Positions 11,201 through 22,329 of a stretch of DNA of 64,000 nucleotides are shown piece by piece. The stretch spans positions 40,001-104,000 of the forward strand of contig CAMDTW010000188.1 in NCBI GenBank assembly GCA_945910005.1, read 5' to 3'. Each line of letters opens with the position of its first letter. Position 1 is the first letter of the stretch. The notes under the pieces are model-generated. The model ran no database searches, had not been told where the DNA came from, and saw nothing but the letters and a program-made list of their open reading frames with translations. The translations under genes were made by a program, and so were the position numbers. This stretch comes from Isoperla grammatica. Taxonomy: Eukaryota; Arthropoda; Insecta; Plecoptera; Perlodidae.

Positions 11201-12247
11201 ATGTAGGAGAGAGCATGCAAGCACTGTACAGTGTATACAGTCATTATGTAGGAGAGAGCATGCAAGCACTGTACAGTGTATACAGTCATTATGTAGGAGA
11301 GAGCATGCAAGCACTGTACAGTGTATACAGTCATTATGTAGGAGAGAGCATGCAAGCACTGTACAGTGTATACAGTCATTATGTAGGAGAGAGCATGCTA
11401 GCACTGTACAGTGTATACAGTCATTATGTAGGAGAGAGCATGCTAGCACTGTACAGTGTATACAGTCATTATGTAGGAGAGAGCATGCTAGCACTGTACA
11501 GTGTATACAGTCATTATGTAGGAGAGAGCATGCTAGCACTGTACAGTGTATACAGTCATTATGTAGGAGAGAGCATGCAAGCACTGTACAGTGTATACAG
11601 TCATTATGTAGGAGAGAGCATGCTAGCACTGTACAGTGTATACAGTCATTATGTAGGAGAGAGCATGCAAGCACTGTACAGTGTATACAGTCATTATGTA
11701 GGAGAGAGCATGCAAGCACTGTACAGTGTATACAGTCATTATGTAGGAGAGAGCATGCAAGCACTGTACAGTGTATACAGTCATTATGTAGGAGAGAGCA
11801 TGCAAGCACTGTACAGTGTATACAGTCATTATGTAGGAGAGAGCATGCAAGCACTGTACAGTGTATACAGTCATTATGTAAGAGAGAGCATGCTAGCACT
11901 GTACAGTGTATACAGTCATTATGTAGGAGAGAGCAGGCAAGCATTGTACAGTGTATACAGTCATTATGTAGGAGAGAGCAGGCAAGCATTGTACAGTGTA
12001 TACAGTCATTATGTAGGAGAGAGCATGCAAGCACTGCTCAGTGTATACAGTCATTATGTAGGAGAGAGCATGCAAGCACTATACAGTGTATACAGTCATT
12101 ATGTAGGAGAGAGCATGCAAGCACTGTACAGTGTATACAGTCATTATGTAGGAGAGAGCATGCAAGCACTGCTCAGTGTATACAGTCATTATGTAGGAGA
12201 GAGCATGCAAGCCCTGTACAGCGTATACAGTCATTATGTAGGAGAGA
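8283..12247 (+). repeat. 45-bp satellite, array 1 (about 88 copies)
   Basis: A head-to-tail array, mostly identical between units. Each unit contains GCATGC, a perfect 12-bp palindrome CACTGTACAGTG, and TGTATACA. Recurrent variants are TGCAAG/TGCTAG, CTGTACAG/CTGCTCAG, CTATACAG, and GCAGGCAAGCATTG. One unit near 9140 lacks two bases (GA), shifting the frame. Higher-order structure: about 10330-11215 repeats at 11230-12115 (offset 900 bp, 20 units) with a single difference at 10981/11881, and the variant block at 8678 recurs at 9711 (offset 1033 = 23 units minus 2). Because 45 is divisible by three, two forward and two reverse frames stay open; I treat these as non-coding. Confidence 0.95.
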
Positions 12248-12509
12248 CTAAAACATAATTATCTTGTTTTTATAGGATTTAAAACAAGTTTGCATAGATT
12301 CGGTATTTCAGTAGCTGAAGGTGAAAGTATCCATTTTAACTGTTTAGACTTAGAGACTGCAAAACTGTATTTCATACAACCTTTAACCAAAATTGTATTC
12401 CTTTTGTGAACATTCATGTCTAAGCAATTAAGGGGTATTAAACCTCAAAAATAATGTGTGTTGTTATTTTGTTTTTTATCACCATTCTTTATTTAACTTG
12501 TTGTTTCAG
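12248..12509 (+). repeat. Array-1 flank, paralogous to 36718-37094
   Basis: The sequence from the satellite edge to a TTTCAG acceptor matches the sequence after array 4: ATCTTGTTTTTATA, AAAACAAGTTTGCATAGATT, AGTAGCTGAAGGTGAAAGT and AAGCAATTAAGGGGTAT all recur in order. The second copy has gained a 111-bp retroelement tail. The array edge (GGAGAGACTAAAA) is also shared, so array and flank were duplicated together. Confidence 0.8.
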
Positions 12510-12646
12510 ATGAAACAATACTTCGTACTACGAGGGCCCCTTTCAGTTACAGAGTTCGTAAATTTTTCCGCTGGACAGTGATTCGGAACGAGGCGAAGAC
12601 GAGGATACGGCATATGAGGAAGACACCGATGACGGGAAGGAGATAA
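12510..12646 (+). CDS. Possible exon after the satellite flank, copy 1
   Basis: Follows TTGTTTCAG. Read in phase 1 (assuming a preceding G) it gives DETILRTTRAPFSYRVRKFF and a basic tail to a TAA at 12644. The paralogous copy at 37095 gives DETIVRQTRAPIRSRLRQY and stop. The shared DETI-R-TRAP core and acceptor are the evidence for coding. A different frame over 12560-12700 is strikingly acidic (SDSERGEDEDTAYEEDTDDG), so a frameshift may have altered the 3' part. The family is unknown, and the upstream exon was not found. Confidence 0.35.
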
Positions 12647-12701
12647 GGAACAATGAAACGGCAAGCTTTTATGCCACCTGCACACTCCACAAGCTTCGTG
12701 C

Positions 12702-12875
12702 GATTGATTGATATTTGGGCTTAACGTCTCATATTTTTGCAACGAGGCTAATCGAAACAATAAGTGGGTGAAAATGAAGATGACATTGGGGGCTCTTTGA
12801 AGGAAAGGGGCAAGTAGGAGGGCGCGTGAGGAAAGGGGATTGGGGTGTGGACTGCACTTCGGCTAACTTCACAGA
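12702..12875 (-). repeat. ATCA-tailed non-LTR 3' fragment
   Basis: Starts with GATTGATTGATATTTGGG and continues with the shared family sequence through GGAGGGCGCGTGAGG. It interrupts the acidic open frame of the preceding exon region. Confidence 0.75.
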
Positions 12876-13148
12876 TACAGCTTGACGTCGGCTAATATAG
12901 ATTTCCCATTACCACCACACCCACCCTCATATGTGAATAACAACGCATCCCATTCCCGGCATTTGTTTCCCCCCCCCCCCCCCCCCCTTACAAAGGTTAA
13001 TAAGAAAGCGATGCAATGAAATGTGTTGAAATTCATCTAATGGAACAACTACCACTGACACACTATAACAATGGAATTCGGTGAAACCCCCACCCCTCAT
13101 TCATCTCTCTCCTGAATAACAACGCTAATTGTACCCTGTGTTCGTTTC
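12876..13148. other. Spacer with poly-C run
   Basis: Contains a run of about 20 C at 12969-12988 and no recognised gene. Confidence 0.4.
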
Positions 13149-13314
13149 GTGACAACTTGCTATCCCACTGTACCATTTGTGATCACAAAACTTAGTAGTC
13201 AGACGTTTGAAACATCCGTTCCGATGAGTTTTGCTGAAGACCTAGAATATATTGGTGACATCATGCTGTTAAGATTCGCAAAGGAAGTTTTGCAACAGAG
13301 GACGTCGTATGATG
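13149..13314 (+). CDS. Possible internal exon of unknown gene
   Basis: An open segment (with MSFAEDLEYIGDIMLLRF) ends in a good phase-1 donor, ATG|GTAAGC, at 13314/13315. A candidate terminal exon 15089-15129 (acceptor CTTTCCTTCTAG, product DKQHYNDDGAKRA then TAA) is also phase 1 and could join it. No family is recognised. The common phase with the five-exon gene and with the exons at 12510 and 37095 is suggestive only. Confidence 0.25.
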
Positions 13315-13330
13315 GTAAGCTACGCATAAT

Positions 13331-13435
13331 ATGGGGCCGTCCATAAATGATGTCACAATATGTGTTGGGGGGGGGGGGGTTATCAACTTGTGAAGGGGGG
13401 GGGGGGGGGGTCAGTCTTTCTGTGACATCAATGCA
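13331..13435. mobile_element. Fragment of a 'GGGCCGTCCATAAA' DNA transposon
   Basis: GGGGCCGTCCATAAATGATG followed by G-runs and a TGTGACATCA segment resembles a MITE pattern common in invertebrate genomes, with ends GGGCCGTCCATAAA. The right end is not recognisable, so the boundaries are approximate. Confidence 0.4.
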
Positions 13436-13552
13436 TGCACTATATATAACTCTTTTTCAGTGTTTTACATTTTTCAAATAATCCCGCAATTTCTGGCATT
13501 TCCAAAAGAAGTTTTTAGCCACTAGAATGCACCACCTGATGAGTTTAGTCAT

Positions 13553-14541
13553 GGACGAATTACGAGTAAGTACAAGCAATCCCCCTCAGTGTACAAGGTT
13601 AACCAGAAGCTTATGAATGACGATACGGAGTTCCCATATTCTCCTCAGCACTTGAGTAGACTTTTGGTGAAATAAGGCTTTTAGTTTCGCAGCCTAGACA
13701 AGAAACAAGCTATTATGGAAACTCCGCGAGTTGTGGTTTGGAGATATTACTTTCTGAAGACTATCTCAAAATTGCGTAGTGAGGGAAGAAAGATCTACTA
13801 CCTCGACGAAACGTGGTATGACCCGCACGACGTCGCCCAGCGTGGCTGGGTTGATAATAGTTGCAACTGCGTGTTGGATGCACCCGTTGCCCGCGGCAAG
13901 CGAGGTATCATCCTACACGCTAGGTCGGATGAGAGATGGGTGAAAGACGGCTTGCTGATATCAGCCAAGAACATCAAAGACGCCTCAGCCGACTACGACG
14001 AGGACATGACTGCGCAACTGTTTGAGTCTTGGTTCCAAAATCAACTGCTTGAAAATATTGAACCAAATTCAGTTATTGTTTTAGATAATGCCAGTTACTA
14101 TTCGAGACTAGCCATTAAGATTCCCCGCCAATCCACTGTAAAGCTGATATAATATCTTTAATGGAAGCAAATCACATACCAGTGCCTCACCCTTTACCCA
14201 TAAAGCTTGTTCTGTTGCACAAATTGTTTAAAAAGGAAACATTAAAAACGATACATTGTCGATAGCATGCCTAGTGATAAGGGGCACCTAGTGCTACGGC
14301 TTCCTTCTTATCACTGCCTATTTAACCCAATCGAACAAATGTGGTCATCAGTTAAAAAATATGTTGGGAAATGTAACGTGACTCAAACTGACTCGGTGTG
14401 TGTGATTCAACACATTAGACAATCTGCCACTAGCTGTGAACGACATTGGCCCAAGTGTGTCGCACACGTCCAGAATATTGAGAAGACTCATGTTAATAGG
14501 AGAAGGAGACTCAATAATATAAAACATTGCAGAAAGTTATA
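13553..14541 (+). pseudogene. IS630/Tc1-mariner-type DDE transposase, disabled
   Basis: Remnants occur in order: a winged-helix-like piece ending FPYSPQHLSRLL; then, after two stops (13674 and 13680), KKQAIMETPRVVVWRYYF; first catalytic Asp in KIYYLDETWYD (about 13797); second in SVIVLDNASYYS (about 14080); and third acidic residue in LFNPIEQMWSSVKKYVGK (about 14320). The spacing and the 'LPSYHCLFNPIEQMW' block fit the DDE_3 group. A frameshift near 14125 moves the connecting segment (ADIISLMEANHIPVPHP) out of frame, and further stops precede the third block. All three catalytic positions survive but no continuous frame does. Confidence 0.75.
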
Positions 14542-14559
14542 ATGGGCTACAAGAAGATC

Positions 14560-15384
14560 GAAGACCAACAGTATTGGCCTACCCTGAAAATTCGGCCGAG
14601 CCAACTCCAAAACAAGCTAGAACAGTCAAAGACAGCTAGAGATATAGCTGCCAGCTGCCGGGTTCCCGGTTTCTACTCACTTTTTGTGTGTATTCCTTCG
14701 GGAGATAGATCACGTACGTAGTACATACACATAATCTGATTATTTATCTGTAACTTCCACTTTTTGTTTTACAAATAGGACGTTTTTTGATGGTTAATTT
14801 CCATTTTTAAAATACATTGTTTTGACATGTGAATCACGTTAAATATGGCAATATGGTGTACGAGCGAGAGCACAGCTGTTCGGAGCAAACAGGAAGTGCC
14901 GTCTACCAACATGAAAAATCCCTAACACCCTTCATCTGTATTCTGTAAATAAAACTAAATATAAATAACCCCTTCTTCAAATTTGAAAAAGGGGTAATTT
15001 ATAATTTGGGTATAAATTAATTTTTAAATAAATAACCCCTTCTTCAATATTCGATTGTAAGGTAGTGATTTTCTTGCTTTCCTTCTAGATAAGCAGCACT
15101 ACAACGACGATGGGGCGAAGAGGGCGTAAATCTTGAAGAAAAATACTTCCACAACTGTTCTTAGTGTCCAAAATGAATAACAATATTGTAACACACTTAA
15201 AAAGATTAATCATTAATCATTTCATGATACAACTATGATTAGTAACGCAACTATAGCCCACATTCGTTGTCGGTTATGTGACTTTTGTCTATAGGCCTAC
15301 ATAGAAATCTGAGTAAGGTCTAGATAATTTAGGAGAAAATAAATTACTGGCACATCTGTCCTAGATTGAATGAAAATACAGTAC
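14560..15384. other. Spacer with an AACCCC inverted repeat
   Basis: Contains TAACCCCTTCTTCAAATTTG followed by its near inverse (AAAAAGGGGTAA) at 14966-14995 and a direct copy of the first half at 15034. No gene is recognised apart from the possible small exon at 15089. Confidence 0.4.
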
Positions 15385-16310
15385 TATTATTATAACCACA
15401 ACGTTTCGGGAAATTATGTAGCTTTTCCCGTCTTCAGGTGAAAACAGGTACAGCTGTAGCCTATGATTTCCCAAAACGTTGCAGTTGTAATATATTATTC
15501 TTCAATCTCAGACTCGAGAGTTGTTCCACTAATTTATTTTCTGCTGAATAACATAAACTCGCCTAATTTTAATAATCGTGTAGATACGTGTTTTACATTT
15601 ATTATTATTAATATATTATTTTATTTATTTATTTATATTATTAATAAATTATTTTTGCACGTTATTAGGAATCACAGGTAAATAGTTTGTAGTCTACTTA
15701 GTTATTTATGCCCTGGCAACAACCAATGGGAAGCATAACACTGGACATCTGTCAAGAAAGCATATAAATAATAAATATCTCAAGTATAAATAACAGTTAT
15801 AAAGCAATGTATTGTATATATATATATATGTTGAGACGTAAATTTTCGTAGACAAACTGAGATGTTGGAGAGGGTTTTTGGGTATTAGTCCACGTTTTGT
15901 GAGGAGGTTGTTTTTTTACATACCTTCTTTCACAACGTTTCGCCGACAAATGTTGCGGCATCATCAGGTGACAGGTCCGGGTCGCGTGTGTTGTCGTCGC
16001 GAACGCCTGGGCTCGACTGTACCGAGAGTGTTGCAATCCTTGTGCACGTCATGCACCGCACCGATCACAGCGCTCGGTGGAGACTGCCTGGCGGTGCAAG
16101 CGGTAACTAGCTGCAGTGGCGCACTGCTCGTGCACAATCTTGCTCTGCTCCTGGTCCAAGGGGGAGAGATGACGTTGTTGTTGTCACCCTGATTTGAGAC
16201 ACCCGGAGCCCTTGAAGCGAGTGTCTCATTCCTATGCGGCAAGCGGTGCGTCGTGTCCGAGTTGTTGTCACTTGTCATGTGTTCACCGCTGATGTTAGGT
16301 TCCCCTTCCA
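15385..16310 (-). mobile_element. Penelope-like terminal regions, degraded
   Basis: CAACGTTTCGGG...TCTTCAGGTGA at 15401 and CAACGTTTCGCCGAC...CATCATCAGGTGACA at 15933 resemble the sequence common at Penelope-like element ends. On the minus strand 15964-16311 encodes a Ser/Thr/Arg-rich tail that could be the region after the GIY-YIG domain, but no catalytic motif is visible. It may be several nested fragments. Confidence 0.35.
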
Positions 16311-16322
16311 TGTCCTTGATTT

Positions 16323-16337
16323 GTATATATATATATT

Positions 16338-16374
<37 letters not shown>

Positions 16375-16484
16375 AGTAATAGGTTCTCGGGTTGCTGTCC
16401 ACGTTACTTGCTCTTTAGAGACTGGTTGCTGGCCCAGAAATGGGCCATTGTCACTATTGTATATATATATATATATATATATAT
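16323..16484. repeat. AT dinucleotide microsatellites
   Basis: Two uninterrupted AT runs at about 16342-16370 and 16459-16484, with another short run at 15816. Confidence 0.85.
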
Positions 16485-16561
16485 CACAACTTATATCTTC
16501 ATGTACATTTAGTTATTGTATGTATGTATTATACAGAATCTCTTCTTGTTTGTTTAAGGTA

Positions 16562-16713
16562 GGCCTATGTGATTATGACTTGCGCATTCTATCAATTAAT
16601 GCCCAGCACCCGGGAGGACACCACGATAGCTTCATTTGGAAGCAGTCGGGGGCATATAGGGAGCTAGAGAGGAGATATCGAAACGGAGAACCACAGAACG
16701 AGTTCATTTTAGG
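16562..16713 (+). pseudogene. PIF/Harbinger (HARBI1-like) transposase exon
   Basis: The translation LCDYDLRILSINAQHPGGHH followed by DSFIWKQSGAYRELE and NGEPQNEFILG matches the DDE_4 transposase segment 'd...rfl.v.a..PGs.HDs.iw..S', including the catalytic-region HDS. It ends at a good donor (TTAG|GTACGT). Only one exon is present; the downstream D and E blocks are not in the window. It could be a relic or part of a spliced gene. Confidence 0.6.
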
Positions 16714-16734
16714 TACGTATAGACATTACAGGTA

Positions 16735-19700
16735 AGCCTACAACATGGCATGTCTTTGTCTTTCTTAATCATTGGCTCATTGCCAATATGCACATTTAGT
16801 TTCCTCCTTACTTCTTCATTCCTTTATGATGTAAATATTTTTTCTTTGTTTTATAAATAATTCATGCACTTCTCTCCCTTTCCTTTTCTTTATTATTGCC
16901 CTTCATTTGTGATTGTAAGTAGTGATATGTAGTATACATTGTAAAGTATTCATTTTTCTTCATTTCACACATGTGAATTTCTAATGTGTCAATTTACTGT
17001 TTTCTTTTCTTTCTTTCTTTTTCTTTCTTATACCCCTTCATATATCTACTTGCTTATTTATGCTTATTATAATTTATGTTATTGATTTTTTACTATCTCT
17101 CTACAGAAGTTTTGTTTAGCTGTTGTTCTTAGATTACCTTCATGTATATGATTTAGGTTTGGTGCTTTACTGCTTAGTGCTTTCCTTGTTAATTGTACAA
17201 TTGTTTGTAGATGTATTGTAATTTGTATCAGTTTTTCAACTGAATATATGCATTCAATAAATATACTGTATATTTATTTACATATTATTGTACATTACTT
17301 TTTGTTGCATTAAATCCCCCTCCCATCTTATTCACAGTCCACTTCTATAAAGGTACACATGTTGTACTTTAATCATCATATCCGTACACATTTTTCTACA
17401 TTAAATTTGACTTATAAATCTATACAGTGTAGATGGATAATGATGACATGTCCTGTATTCACCCCCTTATGTGTGGACTTTTCAACTCTCAATTAAGTAT
17501 TTTTCACCTACTAACATTGTCAATAAATCAATAATTTAGTATTGTAGAAACAAAAAATAAGGATGTGATTAACTGTAGTGCCATGCTACTGTCCATGTGT
17601 GTAGATATAGTGGAAGATTATCGACTCAGATTTGAAATTTTGATGCATTTGTTCTACAACAAGCTACAAATTCCAGAATACGTTTATAACACTATGACAC
17701 ATTTATGATGCAAAGTTAACCAAAATTAGCTCACTCTAGTTGGTCAGAAAAAATCTCAAAGTCAAATATTTGAAAATAAAATAAAAATCGAAATCTCTCA
17801 ATATCTAATTCCATTTTGAGCTTACAAAGTTGCGTGTGGTATTAAAAGTCGTGTATTTGTACTGCCTATTAGCATAATTTGGAAAAATGTGGTATTTTTG
17901 CATTTTGATAGTGGTTAAACAATAAAAAATATACCAAACTATCCGCACAAAAGTATTTACCGCACTTTAGTCACATAAAAATGATAGAAGTTAATAATAT
18001 AAAACAAATATGTTTACACGATTGTATAGGTTGAACAACTAGCTAAAACTTTGTCACTGGTCAAACTTCGAGACGTGAACTTCATAGCATCGTTTTTCTT
18101 ATTTCCCTAGTCGCGGTGCGCCGGCCGTGGTCGCTCCCACGCGCTATAACCAGCCATAAGGCCCGTGCTATTCCCGCCCGAGGCGAGCGTGTTTTATTAG
18201 ACTTGACAACAAAATGTGCACACAACACTTCTTTAGTCGGTTCTTTATTAAAAAAACTGTATTTTTGTTGTGGTTATACTTTTGTGATTTCCATTTTTAA
18301 CAAAAAAAGTCATGAAGAGGCTCAATATGTCTCGACTAGGCTTCTTCAATTTAAAAACAAATAAATATTCTCATTGATTTTTCCATTCTTCTAAATTAGA
18401 GACTACATTTTTTCATGAGTATTTGAAAACATATTTTTGATCAGAAAAGTAAAATGTATCACTAAATTATAGATCAAAAACATTTCATCATCTCATCATC
18501 ATTAGATGACCAATCACAAATTATGGAACTTAAAAGATTTGATAAATTATCAGGCCTATATTCGAAATCGAATTTGACAAAAATAATGGGTTTGAAATTG
18601 ACCTTCTTCCTGTTTGAATATCTTGAAGGCACGCAAATTAAATTCCTGCAGATAAAACTTTGTACGTGAGTGGAGATCATCAGAATGGATTGTGCAACAT
18701 ATTGAACACCAATCGCATTGCTGCTGCCACTTCGTTGAACAGCAGTCAGAAAGAAGCAGACACCCGGATGATTTTACACTGACTTAGGCGAGCGCAATAA
18801 ATCTTTAGATCTGATTGGACGTTTTGTCGTGCAAACTCCAGAAAAAAATAGCAAATATAAATTGTAATTAGATGTAACTATAGTAGTTTTATTTTTCATT
18901 TATCAGCATCTACATATGCATATTTTTATTTTATGGACATGGATGTGATGATACTGCTTTTGCATTAGGCCCTTCTTATGCAAACTAACGAGTGCACAAG
19001 GTATATGGAATACTTCGAATAGGAACACAAATCGGAACACCCGTGTGCATTATGCAGTTGCTTGCCCCCAGCACATACGCTATCCGGGTGTGACACTGTC
19101 TCCTCGTTGTTTGGTATAGGGAAATAAGAAGTATTTTGTCAAATATGTGAATGTATTTCGAGCGAGGAACTTGTTTTACTCGGAGTTTTTCTCGAAGGAG
19201 GAAACGAAACCGCGTTGGTGGTAGCTCGAAATTTTGCATCCAAACTGTAGAATTCATCGGGTACATTTAAAAAAATACCAGTATTCACTAAACGAATTAA
19301 GATATCATATGTATATCAAGAAGACGACATCAGTTGCTTCAGTTGCAAACCTTCCCTCTTGTAAGGGATCCTTTATTCTACACGTATGAAACACAGTTTG
19401 GCAATGCAACATGCTTAGCAAACCCAAAACTATGTTCGTGTAAAGTTTTTCAAGATATACAAATATTGTCCGTACGAAAATTATATTTTAAAATAGTTTG
19501 CTTTTACGTTGTAAAACGCAAAAGTTTATTTCACTTGATTAGCCACTAAAAATACCACAACTAATTTAAATAAAAATATAACTCTACCATATGTGATGAA
19601 ACGTGCCCTACAAATATAAATCACATACCTAGGTTTTACAATATACGTTGCAATCCCAGAGAAGATAATACAATATTATAATGTGCATACATTTAAAATA

Positions 19701-20211
19701 GCTTTACATTGATAGTTGTTGCACTTGCATATACATTGGAAACGAAAATGTAAGATATCATAGAAATAAAAGCAGTAAATAGAAAATACAACAAAGATAA
19801 ATATGAACATTCAATACCGCAAATTCTTAACTTGCTAGTATTCCTGTTTCTTTGTTATCAGTATTCTAAATACGTGAAATGATTTTTTATAATGACAAAA
19901 TGGTAAAGATATATAGGCCTAGTACGCCTCTGAAATAACATCTCGCGTATAGTTTAAATAGTTGAGCTGCATGTTGGTTTAGTAGCATTTTTGTGTAAGT
20001 ACCTAGTAGTAGTACTTTAGATTTAATTAGTAATTATACGTAAAAATTGAACTTATTTTATGTACGAACTTTTAACTATGCCTTATAATATTATGAAGAG
20101 AACGTTCTCAGTGAAGACTGACTGAAGTGTCTGTACGGTATCAGTCACTCACCCAAGAAATATTATTCTTGTATACAATGTATTGAGCCTCAATGAAGAT
20201 GCAATCAGTGC
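16735..20211. other. Long AT-rich spacer, nothing recognised
   Basis: About 3.5 kb without a convincing coding region, RNA gene or mobile-element end. Short frames at 18116-18364, 18985-19266 and 19334-19549 carry no motif and have no consistent splice sites. Confidence 0.5.
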
Positions 20212-20490
20212 CCAAGCCCAAGTGCTGTCAAATCAATCAGAGTCAAATCATAACCTAATCATTGCTAGGGTCGTTATCAGGGGAACAAGCCGTTAACAAA
20301 CCATTTCGGGGGTGACTCGTGGGCGTTTGGATCGCAAAAAGGGCTGGCACGGATGAGGAAGAAGGTAATGAAAGTAAGAAGAGAATGGATGATGAAGGCA
20401 AAATGAAGAAAGTGATGATTAAAGATGTGCACGAGAGCCCTCTTTGCGGGCACCGGTCACCACGAGGAGGGACCCACCTCGACCGGCCAT
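20212..20490 (-). repeat. Interspersed repeat C, copy 1
   Basis: Shares landmarks in order with 27912-28180: CCCAAGCCCAAGTGCTGTCA, CCTAATCATTGCTAGGG, GGATGAGGAAGAAGGT and CACCACGAGGAGGGACCCAC. It is probably the 3' untranslated part of another retroelement; orientation is inferred from adjacent elements. Confidence 0.65.
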
Positions 20491-20514
20491 GTACCCTAGG
20501 ATCTTGCTTACTGA

Positions 20515-21010
20515 CCTCTGCCACAGTAGGGCATCCATGGCGGGACAGCGGCAAAAGAATTGGTAAAAACAAGGGGTGGGGTAATATCTAGGCCATTCAA
20601 TAGTTCGAGGGATCGAATACCTGCTGGTCGAGTAGTCTTCTGTCTAATGGCGTAACGGTCTTGGTATGGTGGTTAGTATTATGTCCTAGGCAGGGTTCTT
20701 AGGTGACCCCGCCAAGGAGGCTAGCTAAGTAGTAGATAGTGTGAGTATATTGGTGCAGACCGAAGTTTATCACCCATTGCTCCACGTTTCGCCAGAATTG
20801 CATCTGGCATGTTCACGAGTCCCTATCACGACCTTCTCATTCAAGAGCCTAACGTCAACTGACTATTGTCAGCCGAGGCGCGCGTTGTCTGTATAGCCAT
20901 TACCCAATGCTGTAGAAGGTGGAGGTGCGGGGCGGCGCGGTTCTATTGTTTATTTTGAGGGCTGGGCCAAGTTGCATGAAGAAAGCACTGGTGCGGGGGC
21001 GTTAGTTTTT
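20515..21010 (-). repeat. Non-LTR element internal fragment (3' UTR to gag end)
   Basis: Collinear with 25175-25660: CATCCATGG(A/C)GGGACAGCGGC, TTCGAGGGATCGAATACCTG, GGTGCAGACCGAAGT and GAAGGTGGAGGTGCGGGGCG recur in order. The ATCA-tailed end is missing here. Confidence 0.75.
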
Positions 21011-21078
21011 TACTGAAGGTGCAATGGAAGTACAATTTGAGTTTCGTTTGAGTGGTTTGATGACTAAAGATGTAACCG

Positions 21079-21365
21079 TTTGATTGATTGATATTTGGGC
21101 TTCACGTCTCATATTTTTGCAACGAGGCTAATCGAGACAATGAGTGGGTGATATATGAAGATGAACTAGGGGGGTGTTTGGAGGAAAGGGTCAAGTAGGA
21201 GGGCGGGGAGAAAAGGGAAGGGGGGGGGGGAAAGGGAGTGGGGCAATGTGGACTGCATTTCGTCCCTACCAGAAGCATACGCTTCCGCCGGCATAGCTCG
21301 AGAAATCATCAAAGCGCACAGACCTGCCCACCACGATAAGGTAGCAGTCCCTGGGCAGGATGAAA
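21079..21365 (-). repeat. ATCA-tailed non-LTR 3' end, copy
   Basis: Starts GATTGATTGATATTTGGGC and ends with CCTGGGCAGGATG, the same order as at 24844-25150. It is followed by a short imperfect inverted repeat (CCGTTGAGTGAGAAATATA at 21365 against TATATTTCCCACTCAACGG at about 21431). Confidence 0.75.
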
Positions 21366-21713
21366 CCGTTGAGTGAGAAATATATAGGCTAACGTGTTGA
21401 TTAATATAACTTATTATGTAAGATATTGATTATATTTCCCACTCAACGGGTGAAACTCTTCCCTAGGAATTGCAATTTATGCAGCTAGTGTTTCTGTGTC
21501 CATCCCAGCTACCGACCTGTGAGGTTCACCGCGGTTCACCATCGTGATCGGGGAAACAGTTTTACCACGAGGTCTTGGAACCTTCAAGAAACGGACCGCG
21601 CGTCAGCCAGCAGCTTCCACGCCGTGCCAGAGTCAATTACTTGGGAAACTAAACAGCACGAAAACTGAAGAGGACGACGCTAACAAGACTTAGTTTTATT
21701 CTCACTCCACTTA

Positions 21714-22030
21714 ATGATTGATTGATATTTGGGCTTAATGTCTTATATTTTTGCAACTTGGCTAATCCAGACGATGAATGGGTGATAATGAAAATTAAAT
21801 TGGGGGCTTTTTGGAGGAAAGGGGCAAGTAGGAGGGCGCGTGAGCGAAGGGGAAAGGGGAGGAAAGGGGATTGTAGTGTGGACTGCCCTTCGTCTGACTT
21901 CTCCTCCTCGACCAGTCCGGCTAGGGTGGCCCTACCAGAAGCATATGCTTCCGCCGGCATAGCTCTTGGGATCAGCAAAGCATTCAAACCTGCCTACCAT
22001 GATAAGGCAGTCCCTGGGCAGGCTTAAGGG
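21714..22030 (-). repeat. ATCA-tailed non-LTR 3' end, copy
   Basis: Same family as 21079 and 24844, with the landmark AGAAGCATATGCTTCCGCCG. The copy is truncated at CCTGGGCAGGCTT. Confidence 0.75.
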
Positions 22031-22329
22031 GATGGGAGTCGATTGTGCCCCACCAATTTCATATATTACAAGCTTTAATCCTGCCTTATTGTTGTCGAAG
22101 TTTTCTGTAACATAATTTATTCTCCATGCAATCATATTTTTTGCCTATACTGTCCATAGCAGATCCACCAGTCTTCACGAGTCTCGACAATCTGGGAGCC
22201 ACCGATTGATCCAACCAACTGACCGGAATAATCTCAATATCCGACTTCGAGACCAACTAAAAACTTGTCAAAATAAAATTCAAGGTTGTCTTTGTTAACA
22301 TATAGTGAACCATTCTCTTTTCTCTTAAG

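Noticed and set aside
8226..12258. Proteins of more than 1,000 residues encoded by the satellite, both strands
   Set aside because: The frames are open because the unit is 45 bp with no in-frame stop. Units are near-identical DNA in all positions and four frames are open at once, which is not a coding signature.
18116..19549. Several 60-95 codon frames
   Set aside because: No motif, no consistent splice sites, ordinary AT-rich composition; expected by chance in 3.5 kb.
20255..20591. Short frames on both strands over repeat C
   Set aside because: The same DNA recurs at 27.9 kb with frame-breaking differences, so it behaves as non-coding repeat.
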